Shown here piece after piece: positions 7,548-18,003 of a stretch of 64,000 nt of DNA (positions within the stretch are counted from its first letter, which is position 1; each line of letters opens with the position of its first letter). The DNA comes from Sporocytophaga sp. (lineage in GTDB: Bacteria; Bacteroidota; Bacteroidia; Cytophagales; Cytophagaceae): positions 67,001 through 131,000 of the forward strand of contig JANQAB010000006.1 in the NCBI GenBank assembly GCA_024707265.1. The letters run 5' to 3'. Position numbers and translations under genes: made by a program. The notes below the pieces were generated by a model that searched no databases, was not told the DNA's origin, and saw only the letters and a list, made by a program, of their open reading frames with translations.

Positions 7548-10317
7548 ATGGCAGATTATAATTTTCAGGAGATTGAAAAAAAGTGGCAGGATAAGTGGGA
7601 AGCTTCCAAAATCTTCGAAGCGGACACAAACCAGAGTAAACCAAAATACTATGCCCTCGACATGTTCCCTTATCCATCAGGTGCAGGACTTCATGTAGGA
7701 CATCCGCTGGGATATATTGCCACTGATATTGTTGCCCGATACAAAAGAATCAAAGGTTATAATGTATTGCATCCGATGGGCTTTGACTCTTTCGGACTTC
7801 CTGCGGAACAATATGCAATGCAAACAGGCCAGCATCCGGCCATCACAACTGAACAAAATATCACGAGATATAAAGAACAGCTAAAAAAGATCGGGTTTTC
7901 GTACGATTGGTCCAGAGAAGTCAGGACCAGCAATGCTGATTATTACAAATGGACACAATGGATATTTACTCAGCTTTTCAAACACTGGTATAATAAAGAC
8001 AAGGAAAAAGCTGAGCCTATTGAAGATTTGGTTAAGATCTTTGAAACTTCAGGAAATAAATCTGTCAATGCTGTTCGTGATGAAGATACTCCTGTTTTCA
8101 CTGCGGAAGACTGGGAAAAACTTTCAGAAAGAGCAAAACAAGAAATGCTTTTGAAGTATCGTCTTACTTATCTATCCGAGACTATGGTAAACTGGTGTCC
8201 TGAACTTGGAACCGTGCTTGCCAATGAAGAGGTAAAGGATGGCGTTTCTGAACGTGGAGGCTATCCTGTGATCAGAAAAAAAATGATTCAATGGAGCATG
8301 CGTATTACCGCTTATGCAGAGCGTTTACTTGTCGGCCTTGATACTATTGATTGGCCTGAGCCGATGAAAGAAATGCAGCGCAACTGGATAGGAAAATCTT
8401 TAGGCGCTGAACTTACTTTTAAAGTTGAAGGCAAGGATCTTGAATTAAAAGTATTCACGACAAGAATAGATACTACATTCGGTGTCACCTTTGTTTCTAT
8501 CGCACCGGAGCACGAGCTAATCCCAGAGCTTACTACTCCTGATCAAAAAGCAGAAGTAGAAAAGTATGTGGAAACAGCAAAGAACAGGTCTGAAAGAGAT
8601 CGCATGAGTGATGTAAAAACTGTATCAGGTCAATTTACAGGTAGCTATGTGATTAATCCTTTTAATGAAGAGCGTATTCCAATTTATATAGCTGATTATG
8701 TCCTTTCAGGATATGGTACAGGAGTGGTAATGGCTGTTCCGTCTTCAGATACGAGAGATTATGCATTCGCCAAACATTTCAACCTTCCAATCATACCTGT
8801 TCAGGAAGGTGAAGGTTCAGATATTACCAAAGATGATTTTGATCCGAAAAAAGGGACAATGATCAACAGTGCATTCCTTAATGGCCTTACTGTACCTGAA
8901 GCTATTAAAAAAGCTATTGAATTCATAGAACAGAAGGGAATTGGTAAAGCCAAGATTAACTTTAAAATGAGGGATTCAATATTCGGAAGACAAAGATACT
9001 GGGGGGAGCCAATTCCTGTGTCATACGACAGTGATGGAATGCCTGTAATCTTCAAAGATGCTGAGTTGCCATTAATACTCCCACCTATTGACGAATACAG
9101 ACCTACAGAAGCTGGAGATCCTCCGTTGGGAAGAAACAAAGACTTTGTTTCGAAAAATATTGAGCTGAGCACAATGCCAGGATGGGCAGGATCGAGCTGG
9201 TATTACTTACGTTACATGGATCCTAAGAATTCAGAAAGACTGGTAGGCAAGGATGAAGAAAAAATACTGGAATCAGGTTGATTTATATATTGGAGGAGCA
9301 GAACATGCAACAGGTCACTTGTTGTATTCAAGATTCTGGAATAAGTTCTTAAAGGATATCGGATATGTTAGCAGCGAAGAGCCGTTTGCAAAGCTTATCA
9401 ACCAGGGAATGATTCAGGGAAGATCTAACTTTGTATATAGAATTAAAGGAACGCAAAAATATGTATCCTATAATTTAAGAAAACAATATGACACAACCCC
9501 ATTGCACGTAGACGTAAACATTGTCAATAATGACGTACTCGACACTGAAGCGTTCAGAGCATGGAGACCAGACTTTGCTGAAGCTGAATTTATCCTTGAA
9601 GATGGCAAATACATCTGCGGTAGCGAAGTAGAAAAAATGTCTAAGTCGTTATATAACGTTGTAAATCCTGATGACATTGTTGCTAAATACGGAGCTGATA
9701 CACTTCGCTTGTATGAAATGTTTTTAGGTCCGCTTGAGCAATTCAAACCATGGAATACTAACGGAATTGAAGGTGTATTTAAATTCCTTAGAAAACTATG
9801 GAATCTTTGTCACGATGAGAATGGAAAGCTTAATATTTCAGATGCAGAACCAACCAAGGAAGAATATAAAGCATTGCATAAAACAATAAAAAAAGTAGAA
9901 GAAGATATTGAACGATTCTCATTCAATACCTCTGTAAGTACTTTCATGATTTGTGTAAATGAACTTGGGGCATTGAAGTGTAACAAAAAGAAAATTCTTA
10001 GCGATCTTCTTATCGTCCTCTCTCCTTATGCTCCGCATATTGCAGAGGAGTTATGGGCAGAGTTTGGCAACAAGGAAAGCATACTTAAAGCTACTTATCC
10101 GGCATTCAAACAGGAATATCTGACAGAAGAAAGTTTTGAATATCCTATTTCCATTAACGGGAAAATGAGAGTTAAACTTGACCTTCCTCGAAACCTTACA
10201 AATCAGCAGATAGAGGAAACTGTACTTTCTAATGACCAGGTACAGAAGTGGCTTGAAGGGAAGGCTCCCAAAAAAGTAATCGTAGTACCAAACAAGATTG
10301 TCAATCTTGTAATTTAA
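7548..10317 (+). CDS. leuS: Leucyl-tRNA synthetase (single frameshift in an A6 run)
   Basis: Charges tRNA-Leu; essential class I aminoacyl-tRNA synthetase. The first frame (7548-9281) carries the HIGH motif HVGH at residues 49-52, the CP1 editing domain ([14 protein letters not shown]) and [11 protein letters not shown]. The second frame (9253-10317) carries [27 protein letters not shown] and the anticodon-binding domain. The two frames join at the A6 run 9259-9264: with one A fewer, DEEK runs directly into [11 protein letters not shown]. The repaired protein is about 922 residues, normal for Bacteroidota LeuRS. The apparent ATG of the second part (9253) is an artefact. Since the gene is essential, a sequencing error or a slippage-rescued mRNA is more likely than a dead gene. 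Confidence 0.93.
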
Positions 10318-10340
10318 AACACTATTATAACATATAAAGT

Positions 10341-10372
10341 AAAAAAAGGCTGTCTTACCGGGCAGCCTTTTT
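10341..10372. terminator. Bidirectional terminator between leuS and the barrel protein gene
   Basis: A7 run, then stem GGCTGTC (10348-10354) / GGCAGCC (10361-10367, one G-T wobble), then T5. The flanking A and T runs let it serve both convergent genes. Confidence 0.85.
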
Positions 10373-10392
10373 GCTTTATTAGTTTTCAGACC

Positions 10393-11079
10393 TTAGTATT
10401 TTTTATTCTGACCAAGCAAGAAGCCAATACCTGCTGAGACAGCCCATTGACGGTTTTTTGCATCTAGCCTATAGATATCGTTGTTGATTTCATCAAATCC
10501 AAACCCATACCTACCGTCTACAGTGAAGAACACAGGACCGGCATTAATATCGATACCTGCACCAACCACTCCACCAAAATCATGCTTTTTAACCGCTGTT
10601 GTACCATATTCAATTGACTCACCAGTTTCTGTATCAGTAATAGTATATCTAGCTTTATTTCTGAATCCAAAAGACGGCCCTGCAAAAATATTAGGATAAA
10701 CTGCTCCAAGAGGTAATCTCAGCTTTAACAGCACTGGAACCTGGATGTAACTGTTTTTAAGTCTGGTATTCGTACCACCAAATTCCCCTTTGGTACCCAT
10801 TTGGTTATAAAGTACCTCTGGTTGAAGTGCGATTACACGTGCAAGACCGATGTTTGCAAAAGCACCGGCAACAAATCCATTCCTTGAATTCTGATTACTT
10901 TTATCCTTTGACAAATGCGAGAACGTTGCTCCTCCTTTAGGACCTAAAGAAAAAGTCACCTGTGCATCTGCATTTTGCAGACCTAGAAATACCAGACCTG
11001 AAAACACAATTGACTTTACTACTCCTTTTAGATTTGAAAGTAATCCCCTTCTTTGTACTACCTTTTCCATTTTATTCAT
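10393..11079 (-). CDS. Outer-membrane beta-barrel protein (PorT/OMP_b-brl type)
   Basis: A 228-residue protein with a signal peptide whose hydrophobic core is at about 23-35, ending ADA|Q near residue 39. The mature part consists of alternating hydrophobic strands (VTFSLGPKGGATFSHLS, GFVAGAFANIGLA, IQVPVLLKLRLP, YPNIFAGPSFGF, GGVVGAGIDI, WAVSAGIGFLLG) typical of the eight-strand outer-membrane barrels common in Bacteroidota. Function beyond membrane barrel is unknown. It ends 20 bases from the shared terminator with leuS. Confidence 0.8.
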   Translation of the reverse strand: MNKMEKVVQRRGLLSNLKGVVKSIVFSGLVFLGLQNADAQVTFSLGPKGGATFSHLSKDKSNQNSRNGFVAGAFANIGLARVIALQPEVLYNQMGTKGEFGGTNTRLKNSYIQVPVLLKLRLPLGAVYPNIFAGPSFGFRNKARYTITDTETGESIEYGTTAVKKHDFGGVVGAGIDINAGPVFFTVDGRYGFGFDEINNDIYRLDAKNRQWAVSAGIGFLLGQNKKY

Positions 11080-11316
11080 TTCGATTAGTTAGTAAATCAT
11101 TTATTAAACTAACAGGCTGAGAAAAAATATTGTTTAAAAGCGAAAAGGTAAAGGCTAAAAGCTGAAAGAAAAGAATTAAGTAATAAGGGGTTTAGTCGGA
11201 TACAGACATAGGGATAGCAGAGTGCGATACTTTTAAAGATTATTCGTTTGGAAAAATTAATCATTAAAAAATATAAAGAAAGTCCTGATTCAATCAAGAC
11301 TTTCTTATACTTCTTA

Positions 11317-13604
11317 TTACTGTTTGACCAACTTTAACCTATAGATCTTATTACCATTATTTAATACCAAAAAATACATACCAGATTTTAAATCTTCTGT
11401 TGCAATTCTATTTAAACCATGAACTGGATTAATATCTATTACCTTCTTTCCTTCTGCATCAAATATTTCTACTATGCTATTCCCATCACTTTCAAAGTAA
11501 ATAAGATTTGAGAACGGATTTGGGTAACAATTTATAATGCCCTCTTCTCCTATCTTATGATTGACGGATGTAATCGTATTTTGAAGTTCAATTGCTCCGA
11601 TGTCTATTCCGTTAAAAATTACCCTCGGTTGCCCTGCTATGTCCAGTGAAGGAAAATTGTCTATTGAAACCATTTGCCCCTTATCCTGAAGATTTCCAGA
11701 ATGTACCGATGAATATAAATCGTCATAAGTTATATCAGAGTTAATAACAGTGTTAGCTCCTGAAATGAATTTATTGGAGTAACAATTAGAAATGGTTTCA
11801 TTATAATTTCCGGAATTATCTTTCAAATAAACTATCGAATCATTACTAGTGTATATAACACTGTTTATTAGTTCAAATTTCACATCAGGAGAAGCTTCAA
11901 CAGCACTGTTAACAAACAATGGAATATCCAGGTTCTTTATATTACAATTGAATACTGATAAGGAGTTTGTGTTGTGCAATAATGCCAATGGAGTGGATAT
12001 GTTTTCAAAAATATTTCCAAATAAAGTAGTTTCTCCACTATTATTCATCAAATACCCATAAGTAAACAACTGTTCAAAACGGTTATTTATGGAATATACC
12101 TTACCTCCCCAATTGCCTAATATTAATGGGGCTCCAGGGTTATTAGTATTCATCCCCATAGACTTAAACTGACTATTTTTGACAATCAGACTTTGATCCC
12201 CCCTAATCTGAATAAAGGCTGAGACGGCCAAATCTGTGAAAACTCACATGAATCAATCATTGTTGATTGAACCATATCCAAAGGTAATATCGGGTAAGTG
12301 CCTGCAATCTGATTAAATCTACTTTTATTAATAACCATGGAGTCCGCAGAAATATAGCTACCCAGACTAGTTGAAATGCGACTAAACTCAGAATTTTCAC
12401 AAATAAACTTCTTTGCAACAATGTATATATAATAACTACTTGCTGCACCATTATTAAAACTAACATTCTTAAAAATCACATTGCCAGTTCCGCTTATATG
12501 CAAAGGGATTGATCCCTTAAGAAAAAGGAATTCAGAATCTTCAAATATTACTTCCGGGCAATTATTTATGTTAAAAAAATAGACATCATCCTCAAATGTA
12601 TTGTCGAATTTATTCCTTGTAAATTTGATACTTTTCTGCCCACTGGCATACAATAAAGTTGTTTTATACCTTCCCTTAAAGCTGCAACTATCAATAACAA
12701 GACTCGTACTATCGCCAAAAGTATTAAAAGTATTTTCTGACTGAAGGGTCAGGTAAAAATCATTTCTTTTAAAGGAAACACTTCCAAAATAGCTATAGTT
12801 TATAGCCATTGAATTATTCTGAAACTTACAATTTCTGACATCCAACAAAACCTTTTCGTTAAGAGAATGACTTGGATTACCATTTCTCAAGGAATAAAAT
12901 ACATAACCTCCAAAATCTACTCCTGGACCATTTCCTTCAAATTGAGAATCATTAAATTGAAACACCGCATCATCATTTCTGACATACAGAGAACTTGATT
13001 TTTTCCCGCCATTATATATTGTATTTATATTGGCAGCATTAACAAAAGCACCTTTATATGCTGCAATACACACCCCTCTTGATGTACCCTGGTTAAGCGT
13101 GAACGTTACGTTATTCAATAAAAGTCTTGAATTTGTATCCACAGCTATGACAGCCTGGTACCTTTGCTCTTCCTGACAATTAAAAAAACGAAACACAAAT
13201 CCATCTATGGTTACCTCAGATTTAATAACAAATGCATTGTTAGAGTTATCTTCCGTATTACCATTTTGATTAAAATCACCGGTTACGAATGTTTGAGAAC
13301 TCCCTCTTTGACTTTTATTGGTTTCTATACCAGTAAAGCCACCATATAGCTTTAGTTTTTTTGAAACAATGATATTATCAGACTGACCATTGGATTTTGT
13401 CACAGCATATGTAGAATTACTGTTCACCCAAACTTCTGAATTGTCAGGAGCATTAGCAATAGCATCTACAAGACTTCTATATGCATCTTTCCATGAGATT
13501 CCGGAATTGCTGCCTGTGGCAGTACCGTCTACATAAACGATATTTTGTCCGAACGAATGAGACATGATAAAAATCAGAAAACAAAAAGTGTAAATATTTT
13601 TCAT
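11317..13604 (-). CDS. T9SS-secreted parallel beta-helix protein (frameshifted at a G6 run)
   Basis: Two consecutive minus-strand frames, 13604-12186 (472 aa) and 12231-11317 (304 aa), form one protein of about 762 residues if the minus-strand G6 run (plus-strand C run near 12198-12203) is read as G7. The N-terminus has a signal peptide (to about residue 20). A long right-handed parallel beta-helix follows, with short strands rich in N, F and I such as FKNVSFNN, FTRNKFDN and SQFEGNG. The C-terminal ~75 residues are a T9SS type A sorting domain (CYPNPFSNLIYFES ... SGMYFLVLNNGNKIYRLKLVKQ). It is predicted to be exported through the T9SS and surface attached or released. Substrate unknown; such helices often bind or cleave polysaccharide. 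Confidence 0.82.
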
Positions 13605-13867
13605 ATGTGATAAAAGTTTATTTATACAAATTTATAAAAAATGGTTTTATATCCACTTCAAAGATTCACATTGCTCCCCTTATTAAAATCCATCAGAATC
13701 AGTCTATTGAGTATATAGAAAGCAAAAAAAAACTAATATTTTTCACTGAATTACATAAAAATATTTTATAATTACATCACAATACATTTTTATTTAAAGG
13801 GTAATGTATTTTCAATACTCCTATTTCAGATTTCAGAATTTTTATTAAATCTTTAACCAATTAAACT

Positions 13868-16183
13868 ATGAAAAAAAGACACACTTTACTTCTATTTTTA
13901 ATCTGCAGCATGTTTGCGCTAAGCAGCAACGCCGCTAAGATAACAGTAACTACTGAACTGGATTCGATACCGGGTTCTCTGCGGTTTGCTATAGACCATG
14001 CGCAGTCTGGAGATACCATTATTTTCTCCACAGGGTTGACAGGTGGTAAAATTAACCTTACAAAAGGCGCTCTTATAATTAACAAACCTCTTGTTATTAT
14101 TGGTCCAGGAGAATATAAGCTTAGCCTAAGCGGGAACGACCAATTTGCTTTATTTAAAATAACCCCAAATGGAAATCTTGAACTTTCTGGTGTCACACTA
14201 ACTGAAGGAAATAACAAACGTTTCGAAAGAGAGCCAGGCGGAGCAATTTATAATGAAGGCATACTTTCTGCCCGCAATATTATTATAACGAAAAACAGTG
14301 CCGGAGGCCTGTATAACCTTGGTACATTAACTCTTTCAAAATCCAAAATTACAAATAATTATGCGATCGCTGATATGTATCCTGGAGGCGCTGGCGCGAT
14401 AACGAATTCAGGAACTGCTATTGTTAACGAATGTACTTTTGATAACAATAGAAGTCACTTTTATTTCCTTTCGTACGACGGAACAGGTGGTATATCCAAT
14501 TCAGGTACTATGAAGATATACAACACAACCATAAGCCGAAGTAACAATATCGGCATAGGTAATTCCGGCACAATAGATCTTATAAACAGTACTGTCAGTA
14601 ATAACCTTGGTGGTGGAAAATTTGCAACTCCAGGAGGAATTTCTAACCAAGGTATATTGAATATGGAATATTGTACTATAGCCCATAATATATCAGGTCA
14701 CGGGACAGGTAATTCAGGAAGCGGCATATTGAATGAACATGTTTTGAGTGTTAAGGGCTGTATTATCGCTCAAAACGGCCCTCAATGGAATTATGAGTTA
14801 ATGAAAAGATTTATTAAAGACAATGATGGATATCACTATTCATATGATGGAACTGCACGCCTGGACATAGAAAGTTCTCCCCCTGCCCAAATTATAGATC
14901 TGGGGTATAACTTTATTGGCATTGACGACAATCAAAATTTTACTGCTGCTACTAATAAGGTAGGAAACAGAATTTTCCCTTTAGATCCGATTATAGGCCC
15001 CTTAAAAAACAATGGCGGATCAACAGAGACTCACGCCCTTTTAGAAGGTAGCCCATGCATTAACGGAGGATTTAACTCAGGTGCTGTATCCTTTGACCAG
15101 CGTGGAGTTCAAAGAACCCGTCCGGATATCGGAGCTTATGAATTTATAAACCTTCCTGCAATCTCCATTACTAATCCATTAAATGGAGCTACGTTTACAA
15201 CACAATCAGACATACTTATAAAGGCTAAATTTATTGAGGAAAATCCTCTACTTATAATAAACAATACTTCAGGATACAAAAAGCTAAAAATAGGATTTGA
15301 CTCTACAGGACTTTATCAAGGTAGTCGTAATGTTCTTGCAGGAGGAAATACGAAACTGGAAATCACTCTCAAGGATTTTAACGGCAATACTGAATGGAAC
15401 AAGCTGCAAATACGCCCTAACGGAAATGGCATCAATCAAATACCACTTTCAAAATACATCCCGATCGGAGGTATAGGAAATGAATTTACTACCATCTCAA
15501 TCCCTTTATCAGATTTTAAAGGGATTGATTTCACCAAACTTACCTTGCTTGAACTTCCATACAGTAACAATGCAAAGCCATATAAAATCGGGATTAAAAA
15601 GATTGAATTTACAGGAGGGACAACGTCATTTTTATGGTTCGGAGACTCTCAAATTAACAATACCTTTACTGGAACTGGCACCGGAGGGGATCTATATGCA
15701 TACATCTTACCCGCTAGCTCCCCTGACTATATAAGCAAGGTAGAATTTTACAAAGGAACTGATAAATTGGAAGAAGATTATTCTGCTCCTTACTCAATAA
15801 CCTGGACAGATGCAGAAGAAGGGGAATATAACCTAACTGCTATAGCATTCTCTGATTTTGGTGATACGATATCATCTATTCCTGTTCATATAAAAGTTGA
15901 AGAGGAGGCGTTTGTGAGCAACAGTCGTGAAGGTACCCTGACTAATACAGGTTTTTCATTTTACCCTAACCCTGTTTCCGGGAAAATTACACTCTCTTCC
16001 GAGTACAATAATGCTGAGATTATGCTCACTGATATGAATGGTATTATTTCATACCAGGGGAATTATGAACAAATTGATGGAAGGGAAATCGATCTTTCAT
16101 CTTTAAGTCCGGGCGTTTATTTCTTAAAAATCGAGGATCAGAAAAAACAGATCAATAAAGTTATGAAACTTGTAAAATTATAA
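13868..16183 (+). CDS. T9SS-secreted beta-helix protein with choice-of-anchor Q and Ig-like domains
   Basis: A 771-residue protein with a signal peptide (1-23). A beta-helix of short T/S/N/G-rich rungs covers about 30-330 and a choice-of-anchor-Q-like region (NNGGSTETHALLEGSPCINGG, then RPDIGAYEF) about 380-425. An Ig-like strand set begins at about 430 (ISITNPLNGATF) and resumes at about 590-676 (ISKVEFYKGTDKL ... GEYNLTAIAFSDFGD). Between them, about 457-583, sits a separate beta-rich segment with IPLSDFKGIDFTKLTLLELPYS and IGIKKIEFTGG that looks like a carbohydrate-binding jelly roll (inference). The T9SS tail is at about 698-771 (YPNPVSGKITLSS ... KVMKLVKL). It lies divergently from the previous beta-helix gene. 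Likely surface adhesin or polysaccharide-interacting protein. Confidence 0.85.
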   Translation: MKKRHTLLLFLICSMFALSSNAAKITVTTELDSIPGSLRFAIDHAQSGDTIIFSTGLTGGKINLTKGALIINKPLVIIGPGEYKLSLSGNDQFALFKITPNGNLELSGVTLTEGNNKRFEREPGGAIYNEGILSARNIIITKNSAGGLYNLGTLTLSKSKITNNYAIADMYPGGAGAITNSGTAIVNECTFDNNRSHFYFLSYDGTGGISNSGTMKIYNTTISRSNNIGIGNSGTIDLINSTVSNNLGGGKFATPGGISNQGILNMEYCTIAHNISGHGTGNSGSGILNEHVLSVKGCIIAQNGPQWNYELMKRFIKDNDGYHYSYDGTARLDIESSPPAQIIDLGYNFIGIDDNQNFTAATNKVGNRIFPLDPIIGPLKNNGGSTETHALLEGSPCINGGFNSGAVSFDQRGVQRTRPDIGAYEFINLPAISITNPLNGATFTTQSDILIKAKFIEENPLLIINNTSGYKKLKIGFDSTGLYQGSRNVLAGGNTKLEITLKDFNGNTEWNKLQIRPNGNGINQIPLSKYIPIGGIGNEFTTISIPLSDFKGIDFTKLTLLELPYSNNAKPYKIGIKKIEFTGGTTSFLWFGDSQINNTFTGTGTGGDLYAYILPASSPDYISKVEFYKGTDKLEEDYSAPYSITWTDAEEGEYNLTAIAFSDFGDTISSIPVHIKVEEEAFVSNSREGTLTNTGFSFYPNPVSGKITLSSEYNNAEIMLTDMNGIISYQGNYEQIDGREIDLSSLSPGVYFLKIEDQKKQINKVMKLVKL

Positions 16184-16241
16184 TGCTAAATTCGGAAGTA
16201 AAGGGGGCAATCTGCAGCTCTTTACTTTCCTATTATTCATT

Positions 16242-16835
16242 ATGTATACACATTCAGATATCGCTTCAATCATCAATGTTATCAGCGAAAATTACTCCCC
16301 CCTTTCCAACGCTTGCAAAACGGACATTCAGAACAAATCAAAAATTTTAGTACTGGAAAAATCTGTTGTTCTTGTTAAAGAAGGACAATATGCAGATAAG
16401 GCTTATTTTCTGATTAAAGGATGTGCAAGGGCCTTTTATCTTAAAGACGGAAAGGATGTTTCGGACTGGTTTGCTTTTGAAGGTGATTTTATTTGTTCCA
16501 TCAACAGTTTCTTTTTAAATATCCCCAGTCCTCATGCAATAGAAACCCTTGAACCTTCTGTGTTGCTGGAACTTTCAAGAGAACACATCCAATCCTTATC
16601 TGATCAATATCATGACTTTGAGAAACTTCTCAATAAAGTAGTAGTTAAAACTTTACTCCAATTGCAACAACGCGTTGCATCCATTCAGTTTGAAACGGCT
16701 CATCAAAAGTTTGAGAACCTTTTAAAAATTACTCCTGACATCACCAACAGGGTTCCACTTACTCACATAGCATCTTATCTTGGTATTACATTAGAGACAT
16801 TGAGCAGAATCCGAAACCCTAAAAACCGAATTTGA
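16242..16835 (+). CDS. Crp/Fnr-family transcriptional regulator
   Basis: A 197-residue cytosolic regulator. The N-terminal cyclic-nucleotide-binding-like barrel is visible (VLVKEGQYADKAYFLIKGCARAFY, about 44-67). The long helix and helix-turn-helix follow, with VPLTHIASYLGITLETLSRIR at about 171-191. The cAMP-binding arginine pattern is not obvious, so the ligand is unknown. The membrane protein gene begins 58 bases downstream on the same strand and may be its target or operon partner. Confidence 0.88.
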   Translation: MYTHSDIASIINVISENYSPLSNACKTDIQNKSKILVLEKSVVLVKEGQYADKAYFLIKGCARAFYLKDGKDVSDWFAFEGDFICSINSFFLNIPSPHAIETLEPSVLLELSREHIQSLSDQYHDFEKLLNKVVVKTLLQLQQRVASIQFETAHQKFENLLKITPDITNRVPLTHIASYLGITLETLSRIRNPKNRI

Positions 16836-16892
16836 TTTATATCAAATGAATATCAGAAAAGTAGTTTGACCTTTGGTAAAAATCACATTGAG

Positions 16893-17505
16893 ATGAAAAA
16901 AGGACATTACTTTTCCGGAATATTTATAGCCGTTTTTGTTAGCATACATTTAATGAACCACCTGATCGGACTGTGGGGGATAACAGAACACATTGAATTG
17001 ATGGAAAAATTAAGGTTTTATTACCGAAATATTTTCATTGAATTGATCCTGCTGGGAGCTATTGTTTTTCAGATTATTTCCGGCTTAAGTCTTTTTCGGA
17101 CCAAAATAAAAACAGCCAATACTTCATTTGAAAAAAATTCAGGTCTGGTCAGGGCTTTATCTCGCAGTATTTTTCTTTTTCCATATCACTGCGGTTATCT
17201 TAGGAAGATATCTGCTACAACTTGATACCAACTTTTACTTTGGAGCAGCAGGTTTAAATACCTTTCCATTTAATTTATTCTTTCTACCATATTACGCACT
17301 CGCAATACTTTCATTTTTCGGACACATTGCTGCAACACATAGCAAAAGGACGAAAAGGAATTTACTGGGTCTTAATCCAAAGAGCCAGGCTAAGATAATG
17401 ATCGGCACAGGATTGCTGGTTACTATGTTGATATTTTGTGCGATGACTGATTACTTTAAAGGTGTAAAAATTCCTGATGCTTATGGGGTTCTTATCGGGA
17501 AATAA
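16893..17505 (+). CDS. Four-helix membrane protein, possibly heme-binding (frameshifted at an A7 run)
   Basis: The frame starting at the ATG at 16893 and a second frame running to 17505 make one ~203-residue protein if the A7 run at 17131-17137 is read as A6; FEK then joins IQVWSGLYLAVFFFFHITAV. Four to five hydrophobic segments with histidines in HLMNHLIG, FFFFHITAV and FFGHIAATHS resemble the cytochrome b fold of succinate dehydrogenase/fumarate reductase-type anchors; heme binding is inference. The upstream TTG at 16866 would add nine codons, but the ATG precedes a better membrane-protein start. It follows the Crp-type regulator. Confidence 0.7.
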
Positions 17506-17534
17506 GGGATTCTTATCAAAAAATAAATACTATT

Positions 17535-17954
17535 TCATTTTAAGAAAAATACTGATTGATCACCTATCAGATTATATATGACTAAAAAAAATAAAACAGA
17601 GTGATTACTTTTTCTTCTTTTTTGATGCTTAGCCTTGCTATTAAATTCCAGACACAGCTCCATCCAGTATTCAAGATCTTTTTTCTTCTGGATGCCGTCC
17701 GGACTCACATAGCAATATCCCTTATACTCTTTACCTCTCATTACCATTGGTAAATAGCCGGCTTTCTTTTCAACTTCCTGTTGTTTTTCGGGATTAAACC
17801 GGCACATCAGGTTTTCTCCGCTCACATTTACACACATTTTACCATTAACCATGAACGCCAGTCCGCTAAACATTTTCTTTTCCTCTATTTTTATTCCTGG
17901 TATTTCGGATAAATAATTCCTTACTCTGTCTGCAAGCTTTAGATCAAAAGACAT
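17535..17954 (-). CDS. TfoX/Sxy N-terminal domain protein
   Basis: A 139-residue protein whose first ~105 residues match the TfoX N-terminal domain (KMFSGLAFMVNGKMCVNVSGENLMCRF, then YCYVSPDGI and the EYWMELCLEFN end). Stand-alone forms are common in Bacteroidota and their role is not settled. After NSKAK the chain becomes basic and then oddly hydrophobic (VLFFLVIYNLIG). The alternative frame there reads ASKKKKK-stop, the usual end of such proteins, so one base (a G) may be missing near 17622-17626. Family call good, C-terminus uncertain. Confidence 0.8.
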   Translation of the reverse strand: MSFDLKLADRVRNYLSEIPGIKIEEKKMFSGLAFMVNGKMCVNVSGENLMCRFNPEKQQEVEKKAGYLPMVMRGKEYKGYCYVSPDGIQKKKDLEYWMELCLEFNSKAKHQKRRKSNHSVLFFLVIYNLIGDQSVFFLK

Positions 17955-18003
17955 ATTTCATACTATTTATATTTATTAAAAAGTGAAGTTATCGGTAATT
18001 TAA

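Noticed and set aside
8801..9172. 123-codon minus-strand frame inside leuS
   Set aside because: Antisense shadow of the LeuRS coding sequence.
9253..9281. Possible programmed frameshift signal in leuS
   Set aside because: Eight other genes show the same kind of shift at unrelated runs, which fits systematic run-length error better than a gene-specific recoding signal; left as a general finding.
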